A stretch of 64,000 nucleotides of DNA from CAZEBW01 sp964510205 (GTDB lineage Bacteria; Chloroflexota; Anaerolineae; VGOG01), in assembly GCA_964510205.1 (NCBI GenBank), contig CAZEBW010000005.1:1-64000 (forward strand), in the 5' to 3' direction. Numbering within the stretch: the first letter of the stretch is position 1; each line of letters begins with the position of its first letter. Positions 32,448-39,266 of this stretch are shown here, one piece after another. Both the position numbers and the translations under genes were made by a program. Below the pieces are notes generated by a model, which made no database searches, was not told the DNA's origin, and saw nothing but the letters and a program-made list of their open reading frames with translations.

Positions 32448-33639
32448 AATCAGACCCGATGTCTACTGGATCGGCGTCAACGATCGCACCACCGACCTCT
32501 TCGAGGGCCTGTGGCCCATCGCGCAGGAGGGCGTCTCCTACAACGCTTATCTGATCCACGACCAGAAAACGGCCATCATTGACCTATCGAAGGCGCTGAA
32601 GACCGACGAGTTCTTCGATCACATCGCCGAAATCGTGGAGCTTTCTGAAATTGACTACGTGGTCGTCAACCACATGGAGCCGGACCACACCGGCGTGCTG
32701 CGCACTCTGACGAGGACCGCGCCAGGGGCGACCATCCTGGGCTCCGCGAAGACCAAGGACATGCTGGCGTCCTTTTACGGCGTCACCGACAACGTGCGGG
32801 TGGTGGAGGACGGGGAGACGCTCTCCCTGGGCCGCAGGACGCTGCAGTTTTTCTCCACGCCCTTCGTCCACTGGCCGGAGACGATGATGACCTACGAAAC
32901 GACGCACCGCATCCTCTTCTCCTGCGACGCCTTTGGCGGCTACGGCGCCCTGCGCGGCGCCATCTTCGATGACGAATGTAAGGACCTGGACTTCTACCAG
33001 AGAGAGGCCCTCCGCTACTACGTCAACATCGTGGCCAAGTTCAGCAAGCCCGTGCTGAGGGCCATCGAGAAGCTGGCCGACGTGCCGGTGGACATCATCG
33101 CTCCGTCGCACGGCCTGATCTGGCGCGAGCGGCCTGAGCTGATCGTCGAGCTGTACCAGAAGTGGGCCGAATACGCTGCGGGCGAAACTGAGCCGGAGAT
33201 CACGCTCATCTACGGCTCGATGTACGGCAACACCGAGGCCATGATGAACGCCGTGGCCCAGGGCATCTCCCGCGTGGGCGTTTCCCTGGAGATCTTCGAT
33301 GCGGCGAGGACCGACGTCAGCTATATCTTGCCCTCGCTGTGGACGAGGGCCGGGGTGATGGTGGGCGCCCCCACCTACGAGGGCACGCTGTTCCCGCCGG
33401 TGGCTCAGGCGACGGAGGCCGCTGCCCTCAAGCGCGTGCTGAACAAGAAAGTCGCCTATTTCGGCAGCTACGGCTGGAGCGGCGGGGCTTTGAGACACCT
33501 CAAGCAGATTATCGAGCCGCTGAAGTGGGAGCTGGTGGATTCCTTTGAGTTCGTTGGAAAGCCCACGGACGCGGATCTCAAGAAGGGGGAGGAGTTGGGG
33601 GCCAGCTTTGCGGAAGTGATAAGAGGGACAAGGGATTAG
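32434..33639 (+). CDS. flavodiiron protein, second copy
   Basis: 401 residues. Diiron motif NHMEPDHTG (HxExDH), FVHWPETMMTY, CDAFGGYG and APSHGLIW, followed by a flavodoxin domain from about 255 (YGSMYGNTEAMM). Divergent from the copy at 1650 (for example HMEPDH versus HHAEQDH), so probably not a recent duplicate. It reduces O2 or NO. The final residues RGTRD come from a gggacaaggga repeat word (33626-33654). Overlaps the Isf gene by 14 bases. Confidence 0.93.
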   Translation: MPAIEIRPDVYWIGVNDRTTDLFEGLWPIAQEGVSYNAYLIHDQKTAIIDLSKALKTDEFFDHIAEIVELSEIDYVVVNHMEPDHTGVLRTLTRTAPGATILGSAKTKDMLASFYGVTDNVRVVEDGETLSLGRRTLQFFSTPFVHWPETMMTYETTHRILFSCDAFGGYGALRGAIFDDECKDLDFYQREALRYYVNIVAKFSKPVLRAIEKLADVPVDIIAPSHGLIWRERPELIVELYQKWAEYAAGETEPEITLIYGSMYGNTEAMMNAVAQGISRVGVSLEIFDAARTDVSYILPSLWTRAGVMVGAPTYEGTLFPPVAQATEAAALKRVLNKKVAYFGSYGWSGGALRHLKQIIEPLKWELVDSFEFVGKPTDADLKKGEELGASFAEVIRGTRD

Positions 33640-33666
33640 GGACAAGGGACAAGGAGTGAGTCAGAT

Positions 33667-33957
33667 ATGCCATCAGCAAAAGGCAGTGTTCCTGGACGCC
33701 ATAACGAGCACCATACCGTTTTTTATGGCCTTTCCACTTGTGTTTGGTGCAAGCGGACCCGCAGGTTCCTGGAAGACCAGGGGATCGCATTTGATTACGT
33801 CTACGTGGACTTGCTGCGGGGCCAGGAACGCGAGGAGGTAAAGGATCAGGTTCGTCGTTGGAATCCGAGCTTGTCCTTCCCCACCATCGTGGTGGACGAC
33901 ACGAAGCTTGTGGTCGGGTACAAGCCAGACCAGATTGAGGAGGCATTGGGGCTGTGA
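33667..33957 (+). CDS. glutaredoxin family protein
   Basis: 96 residues. FYGLSTCVWCKRTRRFLEDQGIAFDYVYVDL has the CVWC dithiol site, and SFPTIVVDDTKLVVGY contains the cis-Pro (FPT) and the GY motif of glutaredoxins and glutaredoxin-like NrdH proteins. It overlaps the start of the FTR-rubredoxin gene by 4 bases (GTGA), so the two proteins are made together, and the FTR-like protein is the likely reductant. Confidence 0.88.
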   Translation: MPSAKGSVPGRHNEHHTVFYGLSTCVWCKRTRRFLEDQGIAFDYVYVDLLRGQEREEVKDQVRRWNPSLSFPTIVVDDTKLVVGYKPDQIEEALGL

Positions 33958-34469
33958 GCGAAGAGATTGCCATTCCGGCTGAGAAAGTGGATGCTCTCTA
34001 CGAGCGGCTGGACCGCGAGGCGGAGGCGGCCGGCTATCACCTTAACCCTGATCGAGAGTTCACCTGGGAGCTGGTGAACGGGTTGCTCGTCAACGAGGAG
34101 CGGTATGGCTACTGGGCCTGCCCCTGTCGGCTGGCCACGGGGGACAAGCAGAAAGATCTCGACATCATCTGCCCCTGCGACTATCGCGATGCCGATCTGC
34201 TGGACTGGGGCAACTGCTACTGCGCCCTCTACGTCTCTGATGAGGTGCTGCGGGGCGAGCGCGAAGCGCAGTCCATCCCGGAGCGCCGCCCCCCTGAGGG
34301 AGAACGCCCCCAGGACCGCCCTGCCCAGGCGCCTGCGCAGCCAGGAGAGGAGGCCAGTCTCCCCGTCTGGCGCTGTCGCGTCTGCGGCTACCTCTGCGCG
34401 CGCGAGCGGCCTCCGGGCGTTTGTCCCATTTGCAAGGCCAAGCGAGACCGCTTCGAACGGTTCTGGTGA
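33954..34469 (+). CDS. ferredoxin-thioredoxin reductase catalytic chain fused to rubredoxin
   Basis: 171 residues. Residues about 1-105 match the FTR beta chain: ACPCRLATG, IICPCDYRD and NCYCALYVS give the Cys set for the 4Fe-4S cluster and the redox disulfide (CYC where plant FTR has CHC). A Pro/Glu-rich linker leads to a rubredoxin domain (WRCRVCGY, GVCPICKAK). FTR normally takes electrons from ferredoxin and reduces a thioredoxin; here the fused rubredoxin suggests an extra electron entry, and the adjacent glutaredoxin a target. Confidence 0.88.
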   Translation: MSEEIAIPAEKVDALYERLDREAEAAGYHLNPDREFTWELVNGLLVNEERYGYWACPCRLATGDKQKDLDIICPCDYRDADLLDWGNCYCALYVSDEVLRGEREAQSIPERRPPEGERPQDRPAQAPAQPGEEASLPVWRCRVCGYLCARERPPGVCPICKAKRDRFERFW

Positions 34470-34481
34470 GATGGGTGAATG

Positions 34482-34507
34482 CGTAGATTCGGCTCTACGA
34501 ATCTACG
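34482..34507. repeat. cgtagattcg hairpin before the DUF554 gene
   Basis: Arms cgtagattcg (34482-34491) and cgaatctacg (34498-34507), loop gctcta, within the 88-base gap before the DUF554 start. Confidence 0.65.
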
Positions 34508-34557
34508 GCTCTACCGATTTGCCGATCCATCAGTCTACCGGGTTCAGGTTTAGGACG

Positions 34558-35262
34558 ATGACAGGTACCCTTATCAACGTGATCACCGTGATAGCCGGCG
34601 GCACTTTGGGCGCCCTGTTGGGCGAGAGGCTGCCTCCCCGCGTTCGTCAGATCGTTATGCAGGGAGTGGGCCTGGTGACCTTGGCAGTGGGGATGAGCAT
34701 GGCCATCGCCACGGACAACTTCCTGCTGGTGCTGCTGAGCGTCGTCATCGGCGGCATATTGGGGGAGTGGTGGCGGCTGGAAGAGCGGCTGGACAGGGCC
34801 GGGAAGTGGCTGGAGGCCAAGACCAGCCGGTTTCCCCTCCTGGCGCGGGGCGAATTCACCAAGGGCTTCGTCACCGCCAGCCTGGTCTTCTGCGTGGGGC
34901 CGATGACCATCCTGGGCTCCTTTCAAGACGGCCTGTCGGGCGATTACACCCTGCTGGCCATCAAGAGCGTGCTGGACGGTTTCTCCGCGCTGGCCTTCGC
35001 CGCGTCCATGGGGATGGGGGCGACCTTCTCTGCCATCACCGTGCTCGTTTACCAGGGAGCTTTGACCGTGGGCGCTTCTCTCTTCCAAGACGTTCTCACC
35101 GAGGCCATGATCACCGAGATGACGGCCACCGGCGGGGTGATGATTCTGGGCATTGGGCTGCTGCTCCTGGAGATCAAGCGGGTTAGGGCAGCCAACTTCC
35201 TGCCCGCTCTGGCCATTGCCCCGCTGCTGGTGGCCCTGTGGGAGAAGTGGGGGCCGCGTTGA
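34558..35262 (+). CDS. DUF554 family membrane protein
   Basis: 234 residues, about six hydrophobic helices. TGTLINVITVIAGGTLGALLGERLP, FCVGPMTILGSFQDGLSGDYTLLAIKSVLDGFSALAFA and ATGGVMILGIGLLLL are the DUF554 signature regions. Function of the family is not known; a transport role is often suggested. ATG 34558 is used because the N-terminus matches the family; the longer frame upstream reads through the repeat hairpin and the FTR gene. Confidence 0.85.
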   Translation: MTGTLINVITVIAGGTLGALLGERLPPRVRQIVMQGVGLVTLAVGMSMAIATDNFLLVLLSVVIGGILGEWWRLEERLDRAGKWLEAKTSRFPLLARGEFTKGFVTASLVFCVGPMTILGSFQDGLSGDYTLLAIKSVLDGFSALAFAASMGMGATFSAITVLVYQGALTVGASLFQDVLTEAMITEMTATGGVMILGIGLLLLEIKRVRAANFLPALAIAPLLVALWEKWGPR

Positions 35263-35293
35263 CTCGTTATGTGTTTCAAACAGGAGGTGAAAG

Positions 35294-35944
35294 ATGGCTA
35301 TTCTAACCGAGGACGTTCGTGACACGTTGCAGAAGGAATTCGAAGAGCTAGCGGGGAAGGCGAAGCTGGTGGTTTTCACTCAGGAGTTCGAGTGCGACCA
35401 CTGCCGTGAGAATACCTCGCTTGCTCAAGAAGTGACTTCTCTCTCGGACAAGCTGGATATCGAGGTGCATGACTTCGCCTCGGATGAGGAAATCGTTGAA
35501 CGCTACGGGGTGGACAAGATCCCGGCCATTGTCGTGGATGGGGAGAAGGACTACGGCATTCGCTTCTACGGCGTGCCCGCGGGCTACGAGTTCACCGCGC
35601 TCATCGCGGCCATCCAGGCCGTCTCGGCGGGGGAGTCGGGCCTGTCCGCGAAGACCAAGGAGACCCTGGCGGGCTTGAAGGAGCAACTCCATCTCCAGGT
35701 CTTCGTCACCCCAACTTGACCATACTGTCCTGGGGCTGTGCAGTTAGCACACAAGATGGCGATGGAGAGCGACATGGTGCGGGCGGACATGGTGGAGGCT
35801 TCCGAGTTCCCCCATTTGGTGCACAAGTACAACGTGTTCGGCGTTCCCAAGACCGTGGTGAACGAGGAAGTGGAGATCGAGGGCTCCCAGCCCGAACCCC
35901 TTTTCCTAGCGCAGGTCATGAAGGCAACGGCGGAGGAGGAGTAG
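35294..35944 (+). CDS. protein disulfide oxidoreductase with in-frame UGA (probable selenoprotein)
   Basis: Reading through the TGA at 35717-35719 gives 216 residues with two thioredoxin/glutaredoxin folds. The first has ECDHC (CxxC) near residue 36 and cis-Pro IPAIVV. The second starts LQVFVTPT-U-PYCPGAVQLAHKMA, where related proteins have CPYC, and continues without any break to VFGVPKTVVNEEVEIEG and the stop at 35944. Both halves are in the same frame. A tgtgc-agtta-gcaca hairpin (35737-35751) begins 17 bases after the TGA. A UPYC site with a bacterial SECIS is the best reading; a plain nonsense mutation is the alternative. Confidence 0.78.
35737..35751 (+). promoter_or_regulatory. candidate bacterial SECIS hairpin
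   Basis: Five base pairs tgtgc/gcaca close a five-base loop agtta with G at the second position, with the loop 22 bases past the UGA. Bacterial SECIS elements sit within the coding sequence, about 16-37 bases after UGA, with an early G in the apical loop. The stem is short, so support is moderate. Confidence 0.5.
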
Positions 35945-35950
35945 AGGAGC

Positions 35951-36076
35951 ATGGCCATTGATCCTGGCTTGACGTCTCTGGAGATCATGGGCCTGGCCAT
36001 TAAATCCGAGGTCACGGCCGCCGATGTTTACGACCGGTTGGCCCAAAGGGTGCGGAACCAGGCTCTAACAAGCTAA
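35951..36076 (+). pseudogene. ferritin-like protein, N-terminal fragment
   Basis: 41 residues: GLTSLEIMGLAIKSEVTAADVYDRLAQRVRNQALTS then stop. It matches the first helix of COG1633-type ferritin-like proteins (LEIMGLAIKSE...VYDRLAQRV), after which helices 2-4 with the ExxH ligands are lost. It starts 7 bases after the disulfide oxidoreductase stop. It could still be translated but cannot form a diiron bundle. Confidence 0.65.
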
Positions 36077-36098
36077 CAAAAAAACGAGGAGGACAAAA

Positions 36099-36257
36099 AT
36101 GGATAAATGGGAGTGTTTAGTGTGTGGGTACGTATACGATCCTGCTGTGGGCGACTCCGATGCGGACATACCGCCGGGCACGCCGTTCGAGGACCTGCCC
36201 GACGACTGGGTCTGCCCTGACTGTGGGGCTGAGAAAGACATGTTCGAGAAGCTCTAA
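36099..36257 (+). CDS. rubredoxin
   Basis: 52 residues, complete: WECLVCGYVYDPAVGD at the N-terminus and DWVCPDCGAEKDMFEKL at the C-terminus give the two CxxCG knuckles that bind one iron. gaggagg at 36086-36092 precedes the ATG. The stop overlaps the start of the rubredoxin reductase gene (TAATG). It is the electron carrier for flavodiiron proteins, rubrerythrin and superoxide reductase. Confidence 0.95.
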   Translation: MDKWECLVCGYVYDPAVGDSDADIPPGTPFEDLPDDWVCPDCGAEKDMFEKL

Positions 36258-37534
36258 TGAGAAGCGTGGCCGCCGTCATCATCGGCAATGGGGTGGCCGG
36301 CATCACTGCGGCCAGGGCGCTGTCAGATGCAGGCGTTGAGGTCGAGATCTACACCCGGGAGGCGTGTCACTACTATCCCCGGCCCCGACTTCAGGAATTC
36401 CTGGCGGGGGAGATGGAACTGGAGGAACTGCCTCTCTATCCCCCGTCCTGGTATGAGAAGCGCGGCATCACCGTGCACCTGAGGACTGAGGTAGTGGGAC
36501 TTGACCCTGCGTCGAAGCAGATCGCCCTGGCCGCTTGTGCTGAGCCTGGTCCAAGCAATGGCCGCCAGGTATCCTACGACCGCCTGCTCCTGGCCGTTGG
36601 CAGCAGTCCCTTTGTCCCGGCCATTGAGGGCGTAAACAAAGGTGGCGATTTTTGTAAGCGGAGCGGCGTCTTCACCTACCGCACGGTCGAGGATGTGCTG
36701 GCCATCAAGAGGTGGGCGGAGAGGGCGGAGCGGGCCGTGATCATAGGCTGTGGGCTTTTGGGCCTGGAGGCGGCCAGGGCTCTCAGGAAGCTCGGATTGG
36801 AAGTGAACGCTCTGGAGCGCGGCTCCCATCCTCTTCCCCGCCAACTCGACGCCGAGGGAGGGGCTCTGTTGAAGAAGCTCACCGAGGCTCTGGGTATCGA
36901 GATGACCTTGAACGCTTCCACGCAGGCCATCTTGGGCGACGAAGCTTCCTCCCTAGAACCTGACGGCGGGGCCGCCAGCGGTGTTCTGCTCCAGGACGGA
37001 CGGAGGATACCGGGCGACTTGGTTCTCATCTCGGCTGGCATTCGTTCCAACGTAGGGCTGGCCCAGGAAGCTGGGCTGGAGGTCAATCGCGGCGTGGTGG
37101 TGGATGAGCATCTACGCACCAGCGCGGACGACGTCTACGCCGCTGGCGACGTGGCCGAGTTCGAGGGCCAGGTCTACGGCATCATCCCGGCAGCGATCGA
37201 ACAGGCACGAGCGGCGGCTCAGAACATGCTGGGTGAGGACGTCGCCTACGAGGGCACGATCCGCTCCAACACCCTGCAGGTGGCAGGCATTGACTGTACT
37301 TCCATCGGCGTCGTTCATCCCCCAGAGGGCGAAGGCTATCAGGAGCTGAGGAAATCCGAGGCCACAGTCTACAAGAAGCTCGTGTTAAAGGACGGGCGGC
37401 TGGTGGGAGCCATTCTGCTAGGTGACAGGAAGGACGTTGGGTCTATAAGCCGCCTGGTTCGGGCAGAAGCCGACGTCTCTCGCTACACCGCGCGGATATT
37501 GGATGACGACTTCGATTGGAAACAACTACTTTAG
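36257..37534 (+). CDS. NADH:rubredoxin reductase-like FAD protein
   Basis: 425 residues. FAD motif VIIGNGVAGITAARAL, the YYPRPRLQEFLAGE region typical of NROR-type enzymes, a second Rossmann motif VIIGCGLLGLEAARAL for NAD(P)H, and VYAAGDVAEF in the C-terminal FAD site. A small C-terminal domain follows. No redox CxxC. It transfers electrons from NAD(P)H to rubredoxin; the directly upstream rubredoxin, with overlapping start and stop, is the obvious partner. Confidence 0.92.
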   Translation: MRSVAAVIIGNGVAGITAARALSDAGVEVEIYTREACHYYPRPRLQEFLAGEMELEELPLYPPSWYEKRGITVHLRTEVVGLDPASKQIALAACAEPGPSNGRQVSYDRLLLAVGSSPFVPAIEGVNKGGDFCKRSGVFTYRTVEDVLAIKRWAERAERAVIIGCGLLGLEAARALRKLGLEVNALERGSHPLPRQLDAEGGALLKKLTEALGIEMTLNASTQAILGDEASSLEPDGGAASGVLLQDGRRIPGDLVLISAGIRSNVGLAQEAGLEVNRGVVVDEHLRTSADDVYAAGDVAEFEGQVYGIIPAAIEQARAAAQNMLGEDVAYEGTIRSNTLQVAGIDCTSIGVVHPPEGEGYQELRKSEATVYKKLVLKDGRLVGAILLGDRKDVGSISRLVRAEADVSRYTARILDDDFDWKQLL

Positions 37535-37552
37535 AGAGAAAGGAGATTGCAA

Positions 37553-37753
37553 ATGGATTGGCTAAACTTCCTGAAGGTGATGGCTATCGAGGAGAGAGCA
37601 GCTAGAGACAAGTATCAGTTAGCCGCTGACTTGGCGAGCGATCCGGCCATCAGGGCCGTCTTCGAGCGGCTCAGAGATGAGGAGGACTTCCACGCGGACT
37701 TCCTGGAAGGGGAGTGTGAAAAGCTGGAAAAAGCCCTGTCCACGGAGGACTAA
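37553..37753 (+). CDS. small ferritin-like (two-helix) protein
   Basis: 66 residues: WLNFLKVMAIEERAARDKYQLAADLA and ERLRDEEDFHADFLEGECEKLEKAL, two helices with EERAARDKY and ExxH-like EEDFH, i.e. half a ferritin bundle that could dimerise as EncFtn-type and other half-ferritins do. ATG 37553 has aaggag at 37540-37545. It follows the rubredoxin reductase by 18 bases and is part of that operon. A diiron role is inferred. Confidence 0.75.
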   Translation: MDWLNFLKVMAIEERAARDKYQLAADLASDPAIRAVFERLRDEEDFHADFLEGECEKLEKALSTED

Positions 37754-37765
37754 TGAGGTGATGGG

Positions 37766-37870
37766 GTAAAATTAGGCTATAAGGCAATGGGGCGATGAGG
37801 CAGCAAGGCAATGAGACCCGCGTTACTCGGTGCCTTATTGCCTCGACGCCTCGTTCCCCATTTTTCAAGG
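37766..37870. repeat. imperfect palindrome aaggcaat...attgcctt type
   Basis: ataaggcaatggggcgatgaggc on the left faces gcctcgacgcctcgttccccat on the right, a loose inverted repeat with internal repeats of aaggcaatg. It separates two ferritin-like genes and ends at the caaggaggtg ribosome site (37866-37875). Confidence 0.5.
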
Positions 37871-37882
37871 AGGTGCAATACG

Positions 37883-38449
37883 ATGAGTAAGCATGACGAA
37901 GCCCTGGCCGTTCTGCGCCGGGCTATGGAGAACGAGCGAGAAGGATACCGCTTTTTTCTGGAGGCTTCGGAGCGAAGCCCCGATCCGGCAGGCCAGGGAA
38001 CCTTTCGTAACCTAGCTAGAGACGAGGAGCGACATCTTCGTCTGTTGCTGGTGGAACACAATTCCCTGGCTGCCAATGAGGGCTGGGTAGATCCGCAGGA
38101 GGCCATCCAACGCGAGGTGGAGGTGGATATCACCAAGCCGCTCTTCCCCGGAGAGGAATTAGCTCCCCAGGAGACGTCCCCCTTCGAAGAGACGTGGGCG
38201 GCCTATGACGTAGGGGATCTGGAGGGCGATCTGGCGGTCTTGAAGTTCGGCATGAAAGTAGAGGAGGATTTCTACAACATGTACCAGAAGGCTGCCGCTG
38301 AGACCGACGACGCTTTGGGACAGCGGGCGTATCAATTCCTGATGGAGGAGGAAAACCGACACTTCAAGCTGCTGCAGGATGCCTACAACTACCTCAGCGA
38401 CAACGAGCGCTGGTGGGATGACTGGGAACTGCCTTTCTTTGAGGGATGA
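37883..38449 (+). CDS. ferritin-like protein (two-bundle rubrerythrin-like)
   Basis: 188 residues. ALAVLRRAMENEREGYRFFLEASE with NLARDEERHLRLLLVEH forms the first ligand pair, and LAVLKFGMKVEEDFYNMYQKAAAET with FLMEEENRHFKLLQDAYNYL the second, a COG1633-type bundle with a long Pro-rich insertion between them (about 65-110). Closely similar in layout to the protein at 41285. ATG 37883 has aaggaggt upstream; an earlier in-frame start at 37811 would read repeat sequence. Confidence 0.83.
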   Translation: MSKHDEALAVLRRAMENEREGYRFFLEASERSPDPAGQGTFRNLARDEERHLRLLLVEHNSLAANEGWVDPQEAIQREVEVDITKPLFPGEELAPQETSPFEETWAAYDVGDLEGDLAVLKFGMKVEEDFYNMYQKAAAETDDALGQRAYQFLMEEENRHFKLLQDAYNYLSDNERWWDDWELPFFEG

Positions 38450-38544
38450 TGATACAGCCAAAGTTCAAAGCTCAGAGTCGAAAACAGGTGGTCTCCCCGT
38501 GAAGTGTTGCTGGCCCACCAGCGCCTACCTGGGCTGACCTGCTC

Positions 38545-38593
38545 CCGCTGGATCGCCAGATCCAGCGGCTTGGCGGCGGGATCTGGCGATCCC
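38545..38593. repeat. ccgctggatc hairpin plus gggatc hairpin
   Basis: Arms ccgctggatc (38545-38554) and gatccagcgg (38559-38568) with loop gcca, related to the ccgctggac hairpins at 8388 and 29739, followed by gggatc-tggc-gatccc (38578-38593). They lie in the 211-base gap between a ferritin-like gene and rubrerythrin. Confidence 0.7.
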
Positions 38594-38660
38594 TTCGGAG
38601 CAATTATTGAGGAGCAACACCCAAGAGGGAGACTACCCGAAAACACAAAGGAGAGGAACA

Positions 38661-39209
38661 ATGCACGAGATGACAGCAAGCAACTTAAGGAGCAGTTTCG
38701 CTGGCGAGAGCCAGGCCAACATGCGTTACCTGATCTACGCCGACAAGGCGGACAAAGATGGATTCCCCAACGTCGCCCGCCTCTTCAGGGCCATCGCTTA
38801 CGCCGAGCAAGTCCACGCTACCAACCACTTCCGGCAACTGCGCGATCTGAAGGGAGACGCGCTGACTGTGGCCGGGGCTGGCTTCGGCCTGGGTTTCACC
38901 GCCGACAACCTGGAAGTGGCCATCGGGGGCGAGGATTTCGAGGTCCACGAGATGTATCCGGCCTACAAGGCAGTGGCCGAGTCGCAGGGAGAGAAAGGCG
39001 CCCTGCGCAGCTTCGACTGGGCCTGGCAGGCCGAGCAGATTCACGCCGCCATGTACACCGAGGCCAAAGCGGCTGTGGAGGCGGGCGAGGACTACGAGAT
39101 CGGATCCGTCTTCATCTGCTCCGTCTGTGGCCACACGGTGGAGGGGCAGACCCCCGACCGCTGCCCCGTCTGCAATGCCAAGCGGGAGCAGTACGTGGAG
39201 TTTAGCTGA
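38661..39209 (+). CDS. rubrerythrin, second copy
   Basis: 182 residues. Diiron bundle NLRSSFAGESQANMRYLIYADKA, AIAYAEQVHATNHF, DWAWQAEQIHAAMYTEA, and C-terminal rubredoxin-like domain CSVCGHTVEG, CPVCNAKREQY. It differs enough from the copy at 20954 to be a separate subfamily (longer inter-helix region with GAGFGLGFTADNLEVAIGGE). ATG 38661 has gagagga upstream. Peroxide reduction with rubredoxin as donor. Confidence 0.95.
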   Translation: MHEMTASNLRSSFAGESQANMRYLIYADKADKDGFPNVARLFRAIAYAEQVHATNHFRQLRDLKGDALTVAGAGFGLGFTADNLEVAIGGEDFEVHEMYPAYKAVAESQGEKGALRSFDWAWQAEQIHAAMYTEAKAAVEAGEDYEIGSVFICSVCGHTVEGQTPDRCPVCNAKREQYVEFS

Positions 39210-39266
39210 TTCACCCCCACCCCAGCCCTCCCCCGCCTGCAGGGGAGGGAGCAGCGAGGAGAGAAC

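Noticed and set aside
33656..33841. Open frame starting MSQICHQQKAV
   Set aside because: It is another frame of the glutaredoxin gene; the 33667 frame has the CVWC site and FPT motif.
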